A DNA stretch of 64,000 bases from Venturia oleaginea (Eukaryota > Ascomycota > Dothideomycetes > Venturiales > Venturiaceae), in assembly GCA_013176395.1 (NCBI GenBank), contig JABMLP010000016.1, forward strand, positions 62,001 to 126,000. The letters are read 5' to 3'. Shown here piece by piece: positions 23,811 through 34,209 of this stretch. Position numbers and translations under genes: made by a program. The notes beneath the pieces were generated by a model. That model saw only the letters and a program-made list of their open reading frames with translations, was not told where the DNA came from and did not search any database. The stretch's first letter is position 1. Each line of letters opens with the position of its first letter.

Positions 23811-24126
23811 TGTCAAAAGATAGATGAAGCAGACTGAAGTCTGAATTGATGTGTGGGCTATCCGCGTATTTATACAATTGAGACTTGTTGCAGTAAGGGT
23901 TGCAAGGTGATGTAAACATGTATGATGTCTATCATTGTGTATTGTATTGTTCTATGTTCAGCCGTAGAGCTGATGTTTACATATGATGTGTGTACTCTAG
24001 CAGGAGCTATTGTGATAAAGGAAGTAAGAACGGTATAGCTCAAGTGTGCCTTCTGTACCAGGATGTGACAAGACTCGCATTCGAGCTAGTACAAATGAGG
24101 ATAGAATGAAATGAGTTTATTTGACA
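23811..24126 (-). repeat. Copia B 5' LTR, interrupted by a solo LTR
   Basis: The outer parts (23811-23885 and 24077-24126) match the 3' LTR. The 191 bp between them is a foreign solo LTR plus its duplicated AGACT. Confidence 0.9.
23886..24071. repeat. Solo LTR-like insertion (186 bp), TSD AGACT
   Basis: It begins TGTTGCAGTAAGGG, ends CAGGATGTGACA, and is flanked by AGACT at 23881-23885 and 24072-24076. TG...CA ends with a 5-bp TSD indicate an LTR family not otherwise seen in the window. Confidence 0.75.
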
Positions 24127-24247
24127 GACACCTCTTACAGAGCCAAAGTCTCTTATGCTTCTCACCATCCGCTTGGATCTCTGCGCCGTGCTCCCAAATG
24201 TAAGAGTTGAGTCGGGATAGCCTTCAGGCCTTCTCCGCTGTACGAAT

Positions 24248-26295
24248 CTAGTCATCATCTTGAATAGTCTGTAGAGAAAACGTAGTGGTTGTGATGGTAA
24301 AATTAGTAGAAAATGAATAACGTGTTCCACCACCGAGCGGGTCAAAGTCCGTCGTGCTGCTATCTGATTCAAAAGATATCTCGATATCTTTTTTACAAGT
24401 TCGCGCATTATGCCCAGTTGCGCCGCAGTTCCTACAGCGCCGTTGAGTTGGTCGGGCTGTTTCTTGACCACCACTACCACGAGCCTTCTTTGATCCCTGA
24501 GGCGCGACAGACGCCTCGGCTGCTACCCGCGCTGCTACAGTCCCATACTCTATAGTACCACCTTGCTGGATCCACTTCCTTTTGCGCGATTTTCGCTTCG
24601 TCATTACTGCCCATTGCTCTTCAAGCTCGCGGTTGCGCGCAACAAGTAGAGCGTTTTGGTGTAGCATCAATTCAGCGCCCTTGACAAGCTGGGAAAAGCC
24701 TGCCTGCGCAGTAACTGGTGACCGAGTAAAGGACTCGCTTACGAGCTTGGATTGGGATTCAAATTCAAGAGTATTGCTTGGAGTCTTCGACTGCAACGGC
24801 GTCTCCTGCGGTGGGGGTGCTGGTGGGGTACGTAGCCATACTTCAAGGCGGTCCAATACCACCTCCGCGTTGATAGGGCCTAGCCCTACCATCTCAATAG
24901 CCTTTCGACAGTTCTCTTCTGTAAACACGTCAAAAAACGCGTCTTTGAAGGCTGGGAGGAAGCCTCCTTTGTTGATATGGTAGACGCGTCGGCGTGCCAA
25001 GTCTCGAACTCGTTGAGAGTACTTGCACTTCAACGGCGAGAAGCAGACCACATCAAGCGGCTGGAGGATATGCGATGAATGAGGTGGCATGCAGAGCGTT
25101 ATGATCTTATGTTCGAGGCAGTAGTCCTTGAAATCCTGGTTGAGATGGCTCTCATGGCCGTCCAAGATGAGCAACCTATACCCCCCCACTTGACGCGCCT
25201 TTGTATACGCGTCAAAGTGCTTCAACCACTCAAGACCAAGCGCGTTGTTTGTCCAGCCGTTCTCAGAGACCGAGAGCTTCCAATTCCGTGGTATACCTGC
25301 CTCCTCATACCACGCAGAGATGTGAACGCGTCCTTGGTAGATAATGAATGGCGGGGTCGCATACCCAGCGGCGCAGATGCTCTGGATAACTGTAACCCAC
25401 TCGCGATCGCCTGGCTGGATCAAATTAGGCCGTGTACGTCTTTCAGAAGCTGTGACGACCTTCATTGACCCAATAACGCCCATCTGGAAGCCAATCTCGT
25501 CAAGGTTGTGCGTATCCTCGTCGTGGATGCCGTACTTTGCCTTAGTGTCTGCAACGAGCTTGAACCACGCGCCAATAATCTCTGGATCTTCCTGTAGTAT
25601 CCTCTGCCTATCCTTAGCTCGATTGAAGGCCATCTTGAGCTCATCTGAGCGCGTTATAAACCTCTCAGCCCAGTTTTTCCCTACTGGCTCTCCACCGCGT
25701 ACACCTAGTGTCAAAGGATAGATCCTTTCTCAACTTATCCTGGATGGATTCTTAGCACTACCTGGTAGTTTCCTGGTAGACTTTCACGTGCGCCTAGCAG
25801 GGATTGTTTGAGGATTGTTTCACATGTATTTCTATTCCTTTCCATACTTCTCTGGACAGCATGTCCTTTTTTCTTATACGGAGGACAAATATACTAGTCG
25901 TCCTTCCTACACTTTCTTCTCTGCACTTAGATACTTGAAATACAAGCTGTCTTCCCTCACTTGCGAAACACCTTTGAGGGTTGAACTCTTACACCTAGTA
26001 GTTTATCCGCCATATCTGCCACCTCACACAGCCGGGGCGCGAATCCTCGCAAATCGAGGTCGAGGATGTATTGGACAATTGTCTGCTCTTCAGTCGTAGT
26101 GAGCTTGTGTTGGGCGTTGCGAGTATCTAGGCGATACGTGATTCCATTGTATCGGCTAGTCAATGTTGAAGGAGGTACATTAAACGCTTCAGCAGCGCGC
26201 CGGAGGCTTCGGAATTGGTGGGTGTTATAGGCAGAAAGGGCAAGCTGATTTCTGAATTCTCTGTTAGATAATTGCGCATTTTGTTGTTGAGACAT
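24248..26295 (-). CDS. Fot/pogo DDE transposase, interrupted by a solo LTR
   Basis: The ATG at 26295 starts a psq-type helix-turn-helix (AAEAFNVPPSTLTSRYNG) and a Tc5/CENP-B-like DNA-binding domain. Skipping the solo LTR (25709-25993) and one CCTAG copy, the frame continues in phase to the DDE_1 catalytic core: NLDEIGFQMG, LLILDGHESHLN and PPHSSHILQPLDV. Near the end is a CCHC zinc knuckle (CRNCGATGHNARTC). There is no stop inside the element: the frame passes through the 3' terminal inverted repeat (LGGGTR), uses the TA target as part of a TAT codon and stops at 24248 in hAT sequence. Apart from the LTR insertion it shows no lesion. Confidence 0.87.
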
Positions 26296-26375
26296 ATCGT
26301 GTTAATGAGGGAGTTGGTCGTCTTGGCAGAAACTGACCAGCTCGGTGGGTTGCCCAGCTCGGTGGTGGAACACGT
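24321..26375 (-). mobile_element. Fot/pogo-type transposon, TA target site
   Basis: Terminal inverted repeats ACGTGTTCCACCACCGAGC (24321) and its complement (ending 26375) are flanked by TA on both sides (24319-24320, 26376-26377). The empty site is visible in hAT copy 2 (GGATTAAT..TTCATTTTC near 44945). Without the 285-bp solo LTR it is about 1.77 kb, normal for this group. Confidence 0.9.
25709..25993. repeat. Solo LTR (285 bp) in the Fot transposase, TSD CCTAG
   Basis: TGTCAAAGGATAGATCC to GAACTCTTACA, flanked by CCTAG at 25704-25708 and 25994-25998. Its removal with one TSD joins the transposase frame exactly. Confidence 0.88.
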
Positions 26376-26668
26376 TAATCCAATCTTCAAACATATTCGA
26401 AGCATAGGAAAAATCCGATTTTCGGCGCCGGTCGGCGCTAAATTTAGTGGATCCTCCCACTAATTTCTACGGGCTACCTTCTACAACTACGTCACGTTAC
26501 TTAAGCGAACTTAACACCATGGATTGAGCAATCACTCAATCTTTGAGGCTTCAATTGATTGATTGATTCATATATATCCTTGATTGATGGCCTAAATAGG
26601 CTGATTTTCGTTCGCCTGACGGCCTGACGGCGTCGGTCAATCAATTCAATTGCTTATCGAGCGCACTG

Positions 26669-27294
26669 ATAGAAAGCCGAGAGATTTATCCTGGAAGACA
26701 CAGCCTGTTATGTGGCCCGAAGAGCAGGACGGCATACAAGATCGCTGGCTTGGAAGTGCTGAAGAATCTGAGGCGAATCTGTATTCACCTAAGGAATATC
26801 GACGTAGAGTTGGCGAATCGTTGACCTGGAAAATTAAGTTCCCGCAGCTTACGCCTGGACCCAGCGGGGCCTCAGAGTCTGCGGTCGAGTACTCCGAGCT
26901 CATCTTCTTCAAGAGTAGAGGTCACAATGGTGATGGTGCTAGGGTCATGGATGCTGTCCCGCACTATCAACTGCTAGCTTGCCAATTTCAATCAAGTGTC
27001 TTGCGGCACAGATATATTGGTTCTCATATCATGCGTCACCTAGAACCTCGTCTCAATATGCTCGCTCAGTGCGAACTTTTGAAGTTGAGTCAAGATGACA
27101 GGCCTGCAGCTTTGATGGAAGAGTATCGATTCTAGTACAACACGCTTTATGACCACGAGTACACCATTTATGACGGCTTCACAGCTCCAGACTGGTGGAC
27201 GTACTATGATGAGGAGCTACCGAAATGGTACAATGCAATTGAACGCCAGCTCGAGGCAGGAGTACCGCTGGACCTGATCAGAGTTGTATATTAG
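26669..27294 (+). pseudogene. F-box family protein, separated 3' half
   Basis: Coding sequence starts abruptly at the hAT end. In frame from 26669 it reads H-R-K-P-R-D-L-S-W, then a Trp-rich stretch (VMWPEEQDGIQDRW), RRVGESLTWKIKF and SGASESAVEYSELIFF, resembling the C-terminal part of a large family of fungal F-box proteins of unknown target. A TAG at 27133-27135 interrupts it; with CAG in its place (C-to-T in CpA) it would run on to a TAG at 27292-27294. The 5' half is at 47471-48460 on the minus strand. No start codon of its own belongs here; the ATG at 26650 lies in the hAT end. Confidence 0.75.
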
Positions 27295-27553
27295 ACGCAC
27301 CTGGGCGGTTCCTCGTTGTTCGATCCTGCGAGCACCATGACAGAGCTAACGAAAAGATGGAGACATTGAAGCAATAAACAAGGGCGAGGTGGAGCTCAGT
27401 CAGGGAAAAAGCTCGAGTTGCCAGATAGAAGCAATGTGAGAATGTGGTTATGATTAATGCTTATTTCGGAACATTCCATGACAATTGTGAGGCACACAAA
27501 AAGCAGCCCAATCTTTCACAAATGAGCAATCCTACTCGGACCAAACTCTCGCC
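27295..27553. other. Short intergenic gap
   Basis: Shared 3' side of the F-box half and the thioredoxin gene. I see no gene or repeat. Confidence 0.5.
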
Positions 27554-28060
27554 CTACTTCAAACTCATCTTCCACCCACTCCCCTTCAAAATACCATAGC
27601 TCCCACTCACAGTCGTCTCCTCCCCCTTCATATCGTCCACTACATTATCTATCTTCTCATCCACCTTGCCCCCCTTCGCTTTCCTAGCCTCCTCTTCCTT
27701 GACCCTTCTCGCCCTCCAAATCTCCTCGCCCTCCCTCCTCGCTTTCTCAACCGCCGCCTTCAACGCCGGCGGATTCGCGCCCCTAATCGTCTCAACGACC
27801 TTTCCCTCCTTGAATACCAGAAATGTCGGCATGGCGCTGACTCCGTATTCACGCGCGATTTCTTGTTGGGTGTCGACATCGATTTTGACGAAGACAATGC
27901 TGGAAGGATTCGAGTGTGTGGTACTGAGTTAGGCGAAGATGGGTGCGATGGCGTGGCAGGGACCACACCATGTTGCGTGGAAATCTGCTATTAGGATTGG
28001 GGTTGAGGAGAGGAGGGTGCGGAGGTGGAGGGGGGATTGGATCGGTGTTGGGTGTGCCAT
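27554..28060 (-). pseudogene. Thioredoxin with a premature stop
   Basis: The ATG at 28060 opens a frame of 169 codons with the WCGPC redox site at about residues 32-36, the cis-Pro region (SAMPTFLVF, about residues 74-82) and a charged C-terminal tail (EEARKAKGGK), matching thioredoxins with an extended helix. A TAA at 27929-27931 lies directly after A-P-I-F-A, where family members have a polar residue; CAA would fit, so the change is C-to-T in CpA. Everything downstream is intact. Either the gene is inactive, or the base is a sequencing error. It lies about 1.4 kb from the transposon block, so RIP spreading from repeats is plausible. Confidence 0.8.
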
Positions 28061-28826
28061 TTTTCTTGGGTTGTTTTGATGGATAGTATGTGATGTTGTA
28101 ATGTTGAGTTTTTTTGTGATCGTTTGATTTTGTTCTATTTACGGTGCGATGATTATACCTGGTTTTGCTGAATGATGAGGTGTCGATTGTGGTTTTGGTC
28201 TGCTTTGATATGAAGGTGGAAGCGGCGATAGAGGAAGAATTTATATGAGGATATGGAGGTGATTTGAAGCGGATCTCGCGGTGTTTGCCGACGAGAGGCC
28301 GCCGAGGTTTTAGTCATGACCTGCGATGTGGTTGTCACGTGGAAAATCTTCTGGAAGGTTCGATTTGTCTTGAAAGAAATGCAAAAAGTACTCCTCGTCG
28401 CACTCACATACTAGTACTACCGTATTATCCAGGCAAATTCGCTAGCTCAACTTGGCGAGGCTAGATCTAGAAAGAGTAATGAGCGGAGTTTTCATCACGT
28501 TACCTAGAGCTCAATGAAGGTCTCAAATTTAAATAAGGGTTCAAAATAAAGAAGTTATTAGAGAGAAGACTGGTCTTTTGAAGGAAGGGAAACGGATTGT
28601 AAGCGAAAGACCGCCAAGGCGAGCTAGCGAATCTGCCCGGATAATACGGTACAGAGATATCGTGAGGGAAATCCTGTTATTTTGGGACATTCGGCTGCCC
28701 ATCACGTTCATCCGTTCAAAGACGTTAGATGAATGTTATGTCCATTCTCATCTCAAATTTTCATCTATTTTTCCATCGGTCCTTCATCTTCCACCGATAC
28801 ATCTAAAGCTTCGTTCAAGGCCAACT
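28061..28826. other. Intergenic, thioredoxin promoter side
   Basis: Carries the thioredoxin upstream region and the downstream side of the protease gene. Short frames on both strands have no coding features I recognise. Confidence 0.5.
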
Positions 28827-30396
28827 CTATCGTACACGATTCGCAAACCTCATCTCAGCAGCTCCCACATCGAAGACGGCGATCACACTTCGTAGGAATG
28901 GAGCACCCAATATCCATTGACCCTTGCTTTCGCCTGCAGGGCTTTTTTGAATCGTACTGATGCACATGTTTCCTCCACTTTTGAGGGTAAGATCTTTTTT
29001 GTCCATCTCGATTCTTGCTCCACCAAAGACAATTTCAACTTTTGGTGGCGTCCCGGCACAGTCGACAATGTATATGCCAGTCAATGGATCGAATGTTGCC
29101 GGTGGCTGCCACTTTTTGCCAATTGCCTCCACGATTTTGCTTGGTAGATGTGTGAGTCTACTTCCACTGTCCACGATGACTTGCGTAGATCCATTACCGG
29201 GCAGAGCTGGCTGTGAGTTCACCATGAACCCATCCGTATTGACTATGTAGAACCTGTAGTCATTCAGACCGTCTTCAGCCATCACAGCTGGTGGCGGCAA
29301 TGTCGTGGCAGCAAGTTGCTGCAATGGCGCTCGAACAAATTTTCCCGTATGTCGAAAGGAACCCCCGGGCAGACCACCGAAAGCCAGTGCACCTGGGCCT
29401 TCGCTAGCACGATTCAAAGCCATGCTGAAATATGGCTTGATCATCTTCTTTCGATACATGTTGGTGAAGACAGGCGGATAGGGAATGCGCGGTTCTTCGA
29501 GCTTCAGTTCCTTCGCCTCTGTCCCGGCATACGCATTTGTTATGCTTGGAAACGCTAGGCCGAGAATACCAGACGAGGTATCATCTCCCTTCCATGAAGC
29601 CAGATCAACAAACCCTATCAGCTGCTCAGCAACTGTTAAGGTGCCAAGGGTTATGGTCTCCTTGCCCATGACACCTCGAGCATAATCGCCATCCGCGTAA
29701 CCTGTGCTGAAGTGTTGATCGGGAACTTGAGCAAAGGTGCTACTCTTGTTGTACGTTTGCCCGAATTTGCACTTCAGCTTTCCTAGACCCCAATCAAAGA
29801 CAGCAGCGAAGGTTCCGGTTCGTTGCGCACACTTAAAGCCGCTCATTGCCACCCATGTATCGGCGCTGCCAACATCGAGGACCAAGGTCAGGTCCTGGTT
29901 CCCAATCTTGACCGTAGTCATGAAGACATCGTCGTTAACGCTTTTGATCGGGATGGCTCCTGTGGTTGTGTTTCCATCGGCTCTAACAGATCTGCGACGA
30001 TATGTCTGGCCAGGAGAATTTTTTATCCCATTGAACAACGGGAGGACATGTTCGCTGTCTATGCTATCTGGTCAGCTGGTGCGCAGCCATCATGTTCGTC
30101 CCACCTCAGCTCAATCATCCTGCTAGATGAAACAAGCACCACAGATTGTGCCTACCTTGGTCGAATCTCGCAGAAACAATCGTTTCCGAAATCAACCCAT
30201 CATATTCGAGCTTCCTAGATCCTGCTGTTCTGGTGTCCGGATTTGTGTTCAGATTCTGCTCGATGCTGCGGTCTGTTTCGAGTCGAGCCTTTGACAATCC
30301 ACCAATCGGCAACGCCTCTTCGTGAACAGCATTTGTGTTCACGACGAGGCAGTCCGCCACTGCAATCAAAAACAGCACGACTGAAAGAATTTGCAT
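28827..30396 (-). CDS. Secreted A1-family aspartic protease, two exons
   Basis: Exon 1 is 30156-30396 and exon 2 is 28827-30058, joined across a 97-nt intron (GTAGGC...CATAG); phases agree and give 490 residues. Residues 1 to about 17 form a signal peptide (MQILSVVLFLIAVADC), followed by a propeptide with an HVLPLFNGI end typical of these zymogens. The two catalytic Asp sites are at about 142 (LVLDVGSADTW) and 377 (VIVDSGSRLTHLP), with a flap-like YADGDYARG between. The first site reads D-V-G-S; pepsin-type enzymes have D-T-G or D-S-G, so Val is unusual and may weaken activity. Cys pairs in the N- and C-lobes suggest disulfides. Probably extracellular. Confidence 0.85.
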
Positions 30397-31513
30397 GGCT
30401 GCGGCGAAGCTTTCGAAGGCATATTGAGAGGATCGAGCCAGGGAAGGAAAACTGAGATGCTCTTTGAGGTGTCGTGTGGCTACCCACTTTGGACACGGTC
30501 CGAGGAAGCAGATCTCCCATAGTGCGTGGAACGAGCGTCTGCTATACCATCTTCGCGTGGACCAGAACAGCTGGAAATCCTCAACACAATTCGCATTCGA
30601 CGACGAGTTTCGAGACTATTTACTTTCGCAATTCGTTCACCTCATGAATATCGATCGAATACTGCTTTCAGGATTCCTTGCTCGTCTTCGTGACATGGGT
30701 TGACATGGACACGAATCCTAACTTGATCTGAGAGGTGGTTTGCATTCTCGGCGAGTGCGTCTCGATGTTGCTCGGTGGGGATTGGTGCAGTGGATAGTCC
30801 AGTACTCTATCGCCAAAGTGTTGCCTATTGATAGCGTCACTGACCTTCTCTCAAGCCTATAAAGGATGCTTTTCCAGTGTGGTTCGAGGATTGCTTACAG
30901 CACTTAGCTGTCCTAGCAATATGCTGACAGCCTGTATTTTTCTATGCTCATTTTCGGGAAATTGGGTATAATGGACAAGACAGTTGCTCAGCACGCTGAC
31001 AGTAAACTAGTATTACGGAGTACCGAACCAGCCATGCAAAGAGGTGCTCATACTTAAAATCGCCCGATAAGGACGCGGTGAGTTGTTGGAGTCACTATTA
31101 CATTCCGGAGTTGTAACTGAATAAATCGGGGTCCGGTAGTGCATTCAAGTGCTGCTAACAGCATAGTGTTCCCAGCTGCGTTCTCACCAACCACAGAATT
31201 CATACTCGGTTAGCTCACTCTGCTGTCGTTCTGTCGATTGAAGTGCGTGATAGATGACATTTTGAAATCGAGAGGTTGATTTCTTTGTCTGGGGAACCAC
31301 ACTTGCCTAGTTAAAGTGATCGACTTGAGAAGATTTCTCATCTCGACATCTTGTTAAGCCTCGTGTTGTTAAGTAACGACAAGTATATCCCAATCTCCCT
31401 TGCTACATCAACCTTTAACCATCCACCATCGACATTATTCGGATCGCATCTAAAAGAGCAAGTCAATGGCTGAATGAGAAAAACTTGAGATATAAAGCCT
31501 ACGCAGATGTCTA
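30397..31513. other. Intergenic, protease promoter side
   Basis: No gene or repeat recognised in about 1.1 kb; stops are frequent in all frames. Confidence 0.5.
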
Positions 31514-31862
31514 CTACGGTATACAATATTGGTTGACGGGTTGTCGTTCAGCCGGTTGAGGTGGTTTTGGGTCACCTGGGTAACGTGGATATGGGTCATT
31601 CGGGAAACGTTTTGGTCCTAAACAGCAGTGGACATTTCTCCTTCCTACACATGCGGGTGTTTTGAGATTGCAGGGGTTGAAACTGGGGCACTATGTTACA
31701 TCCTGATTAGCTTCGGCCAGCAGACGTACAGGTTTAACTTGTCGGAGCCCATAAATGACGTCCTGTTGCGCATTCAGGTGGCGGGTCGCCGCAGAGTATT
31801 GATCCTGCGGTAAAAGGAGAGAGGCTGATGAGAGCCAGAAGACTAAGAGTTGTAATCTGCAT
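31514..31862 (-). CDS. Candidate small secreted Cys/Pro-rich protein, two exons
   Basis: The ATG at 31862 encodes a signal peptide (MQITTLSLLALISLSPFTAG) followed by S-I-L-C-G-D-P-P-P-E-C. Exon 1 is 31739-31862, exon 2 is 31514-31644, with a 94-nt intron that has a GTTAAA donor (weak), a CTAAT branch site and a TAG acceptor; the phase is kept. The mature part would have five Cys (one adjacent pair) and a Pro-rich tail (YPGDPKPPQPAERQ) ending Q-Y-C-I-P, total 84 residues. Small size, secretion signal and Cys content are what effector-like proteins show, but no family is recognised and the unusual donor leaves real doubt. Confidence 0.4.
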
Positions 31863-32702
31863 GATAGAGTAGACGAGTGGGTAGAGCGCTTTGTTGGGTA
31901 GAATGGGCCAATTTTTGGGCGCAAACAGATGCATTTGGCGAAGTGTGCGGCAGCTATATACATGTCTTTCCGTAATACACCTCCGCACATTTGACATCGT
32001 ATGGTGATCCCGTCACCGTCTATTAAATTTGCTGAAACAAGCAATACATAATGTCGATTGCGCATCAACGAGGATACTCTACTATACTTGGACTGGTCAG
32101 ATCTTCTTTCCAAGCAGCTCTACCGCACAGCAAGGCCGGGCCAAATTATGTTGGTCAATTAATTTCGTCTCTTGGGTAATTAGAACCCCTTTAAATAGGC
32201 TTACCGTAGATTCCGTACACCTCCACGGAATCTTCGGTAGTATCTAAAGAATCCTCGGGAACGGTCGTATCCTAAAATTAAGTCCTAAGCTATTAATACA
32301 CCACCTTAGCGAAAATTAGATGTGCAGGCATCACTGAGTCGGCCGATTAAAAACTTGAAGATTGTCCACGCTGATGCATAAACGACAATATATATAAAGA
32401 GATTCTCCTCGTCATATGAGCTCTGCATCCATCCATCTTCATCTATATCCAGGTACTTGTGACAGGTTAAGATCATGCCTGAATACCAGGGAGAACCACC
32501 CAAATGTGCAATACAATCTAGCTAGGAAGAAGAAGATTGTCATATGATTGCCAGCTCCTTATGAAGGAGATGCCAAGCCATTCACATGCTTGCCACAGAA
32601 TCATTCCGAGGTTTGACAGGAGATGTCAAGCCATTCACAAGCTGGCCCTAGCGAGATAGGCAAAGCCTAGATGAAGGCCCAAGGGTCTAGCCGGTGACAG
32701 TA
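31863..32702. other. Intergenic left of the mariner element
   Basis: AT-rich; includes the probable promoter of the small secreted protein. No gene recognised. Confidence 0.5.
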
Positions 32703-32890
32703 CTATGGTAGCTGGGGAGATAAATGTTAATTGCCACCCAATATGCAGCAATCCTTGAAGCTTGATATAGCCGTAGATTTACATTTTTAGCGTTTCGTAC
32801 AGTCACATAAGCAGAATTTGATTCGCTCTCTAAATACACTATCCTCACCACTTTGTATGCATCCCTCTTGCATCAATACAGGATTGGTGT

Positions 32891-33936
32891 ATGATCTTAT
32901 GGTCTGATGAGACTTGGGTTACCGGTGGAAGGCATAGGAGACAATGGGTTACTCGAAAAGCTGCAGAGGAGTTTCATCCTGACTGTGTACTTCAAAAGAT
33001 ACGCAAGAGGAAAGGGTGGATGTTCTGGGGTTGCTTCTTTGGGGCGATAATAGGACCAGGAATCTTCTGGGAAAAGGACTGGGGTTCAATTGGCACGGTA
33101 GGTTAAGAATTTTGTTAATTGCTAGTGTCTATCTGGTGGAGCAAGGGCCTCGTCCGACCAAGCGACAACAACAACATGGCGATCTCGCATATCGCACGAC
33201 TTCTGAGCCCTCTGAGGCTCGTCTTGTATCTAGATTCCCACCCGCCTACACCCTGTAGTCAACGTCTTATACGTGCGGGCAGTAGGGCACCTCATTTGCC
33301 TTGAATCGAGAAGCAATTGAGCCGTGGGCATGCCATCCTGAGACCTACCCCGTGGCTGAAGCCCCGTGTGGCTGAAGCCCCGTGTGGCTGAGGAAGCCTG
33401 TATGGCTCAGGGCTCAATGGCTTGCTCGCTCACAATGAAAATTCACGTGCCCTGGCCTGCGTCCGGCCAATCAACAGATAAAACGTGCCAGATGACCGTG
33501 ATCCGAAGGCGTGGCGAGATGGAGATAGATCCTACTCTTTCTAACCTTGTAATAGGAGTCCTATACGGAGAGGATTGTCCCTAAAGTATACCGCTTCCTA
33601 CAACAACATCCACACCTCTGTTTAATGCAGGATAATGCCCCAGGGCATAGCGGTTCTATTACCTAAGATGCTCTTGTAAAAATTGGGGTTCGGCTTATCT
33701 TTTGGCCGCCATATTCTCCAGATTTGAACCCGATTGAGACAGTTTCGAATAAGTTGAAGCAGTGGATTGAGGATAATTACGAGGATAAACAGTTTTCTTA
33801 TCTACGATTAAGGCGTGTTGTGCAGCAGGCCTGGAATGAGGCTATTACACCAGAATTTCTATGGGACACCCTTTGTACAATGCCTCAGCGCTGCCAAGAC
33901 GTCATCAATGCAAGAGGGATGCATACAAAGTGGTGA
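32891..33936 (+). pseudogene. Mariner transposase catalytic domain, interrupted
   Basis: The first part (32891-33106) has the first catalytic Asp in LWSDETWV. The second (about 33570-33936) has CLMQDNAPGHSG and WPPYSPDLNPIETVSNKL, giving a DD34D-like triad, and ends in M-H-T-K-W inside the right inverted repeat. Module E (33121-33529) splits it and a TAA follows G-H-S-G-S-I-T at about 33663. About 200 N-terminal residues are absent. Confidence 0.88.
33121..33529. repeat. Dispersed module E, copy 2 (409 bp)
   Basis: Same as 2005-2397 apart from a 16-bp tandem duplication (GGCTGAAGCCCCGTGT), which accounts for the length difference. It lies within the mariner transposase gene, so it is mobile or was copied there. 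No TSD was found. Confidence 0.7.
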
Positions 33937-34209
33937 GGATAGTGTATTTAGAGAGCGAATCAAATTCTGCTTATGTGACTGTACGAAACGCTAAAAATGT
34001 GAGATCTACGGCTATATCAAGCTTCAAGGATTGCTGCATATTGGGTGGCAATTAACATTTATCTCCCCAGCTACCATAGTAAGTATGTCGACGAAAGGAA
34101 GAGAAAACGAGAGCGACCTCAGAATTGATATAGAACCGGGAGAATCGATGCAAGAAGCTGAGCGGCATCTAGATCAGGGCAAAAGAGATGTTTCCGTCCT
34201 ATATGACAG

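Larger units (their letters stand above)
18355..24126 (-). mobile_element. Ty1/copia retrotransposon B, full length, TSD GACAC
   Basis: The 5' LTR is at the right (23811-24126, itself holding a solo LTR), the primer site at 23795-23810, gag-pol at 18639-22795 and the 3' LTR at the left (18355-18480). GACAC stands at 18350-18354 and 24127-24131. Apart from the solo LTR, the two LTRs differ by one substitution and one missing base in about 125 bp, so the insertion is recent relative to the rest of the block. Confidence 0.92.
17649..26668 (-). mobile_element. hAT transposon copy 1, composite, with copia B and Fot nested inside
   Basis: Read on the minus strand, the 5' end is at 26668 with the terminal inverted repeat CAGTGCGCTCGATAAGC. 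Its own sequence occupies 26376-26668, 24127-24320 and 17649-18354. The gaps are a Fot/pogo element (24321-26375, TA site) and copia B (18355-24126, TSD GACAC). Each of these pieces aligns with hAT copy 2 (44659-47470). The 3' half is missing: at 17649 it meets the leader of a gag gene. The 8 bp next to the 5' end (26669-26676, ATAGAAAG) match, inverted, the 8 bp beyond the 3' end of hAT copy 2. Confidence 0.85.
32703..34079 (+). mobile_element. Tc1/mariner deletion derivative with ~170-bp inverted repeats
   Basis: CTATGGTAGCTGGGGAGATA at 32703 and its complement ending at 34079, each next to TA (32701-32702, 34080-34081). The inverted repeats are nearly identical for about 170 bp (32703-32873 against 33909-34079), and the right one includes the last codons of the transposase. 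The left repeat leads straight into the catalytic domain, so the DNA-binding N-terminal part is gone. Module E copy 2 interrupts the middle. Confidence 0.87.
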
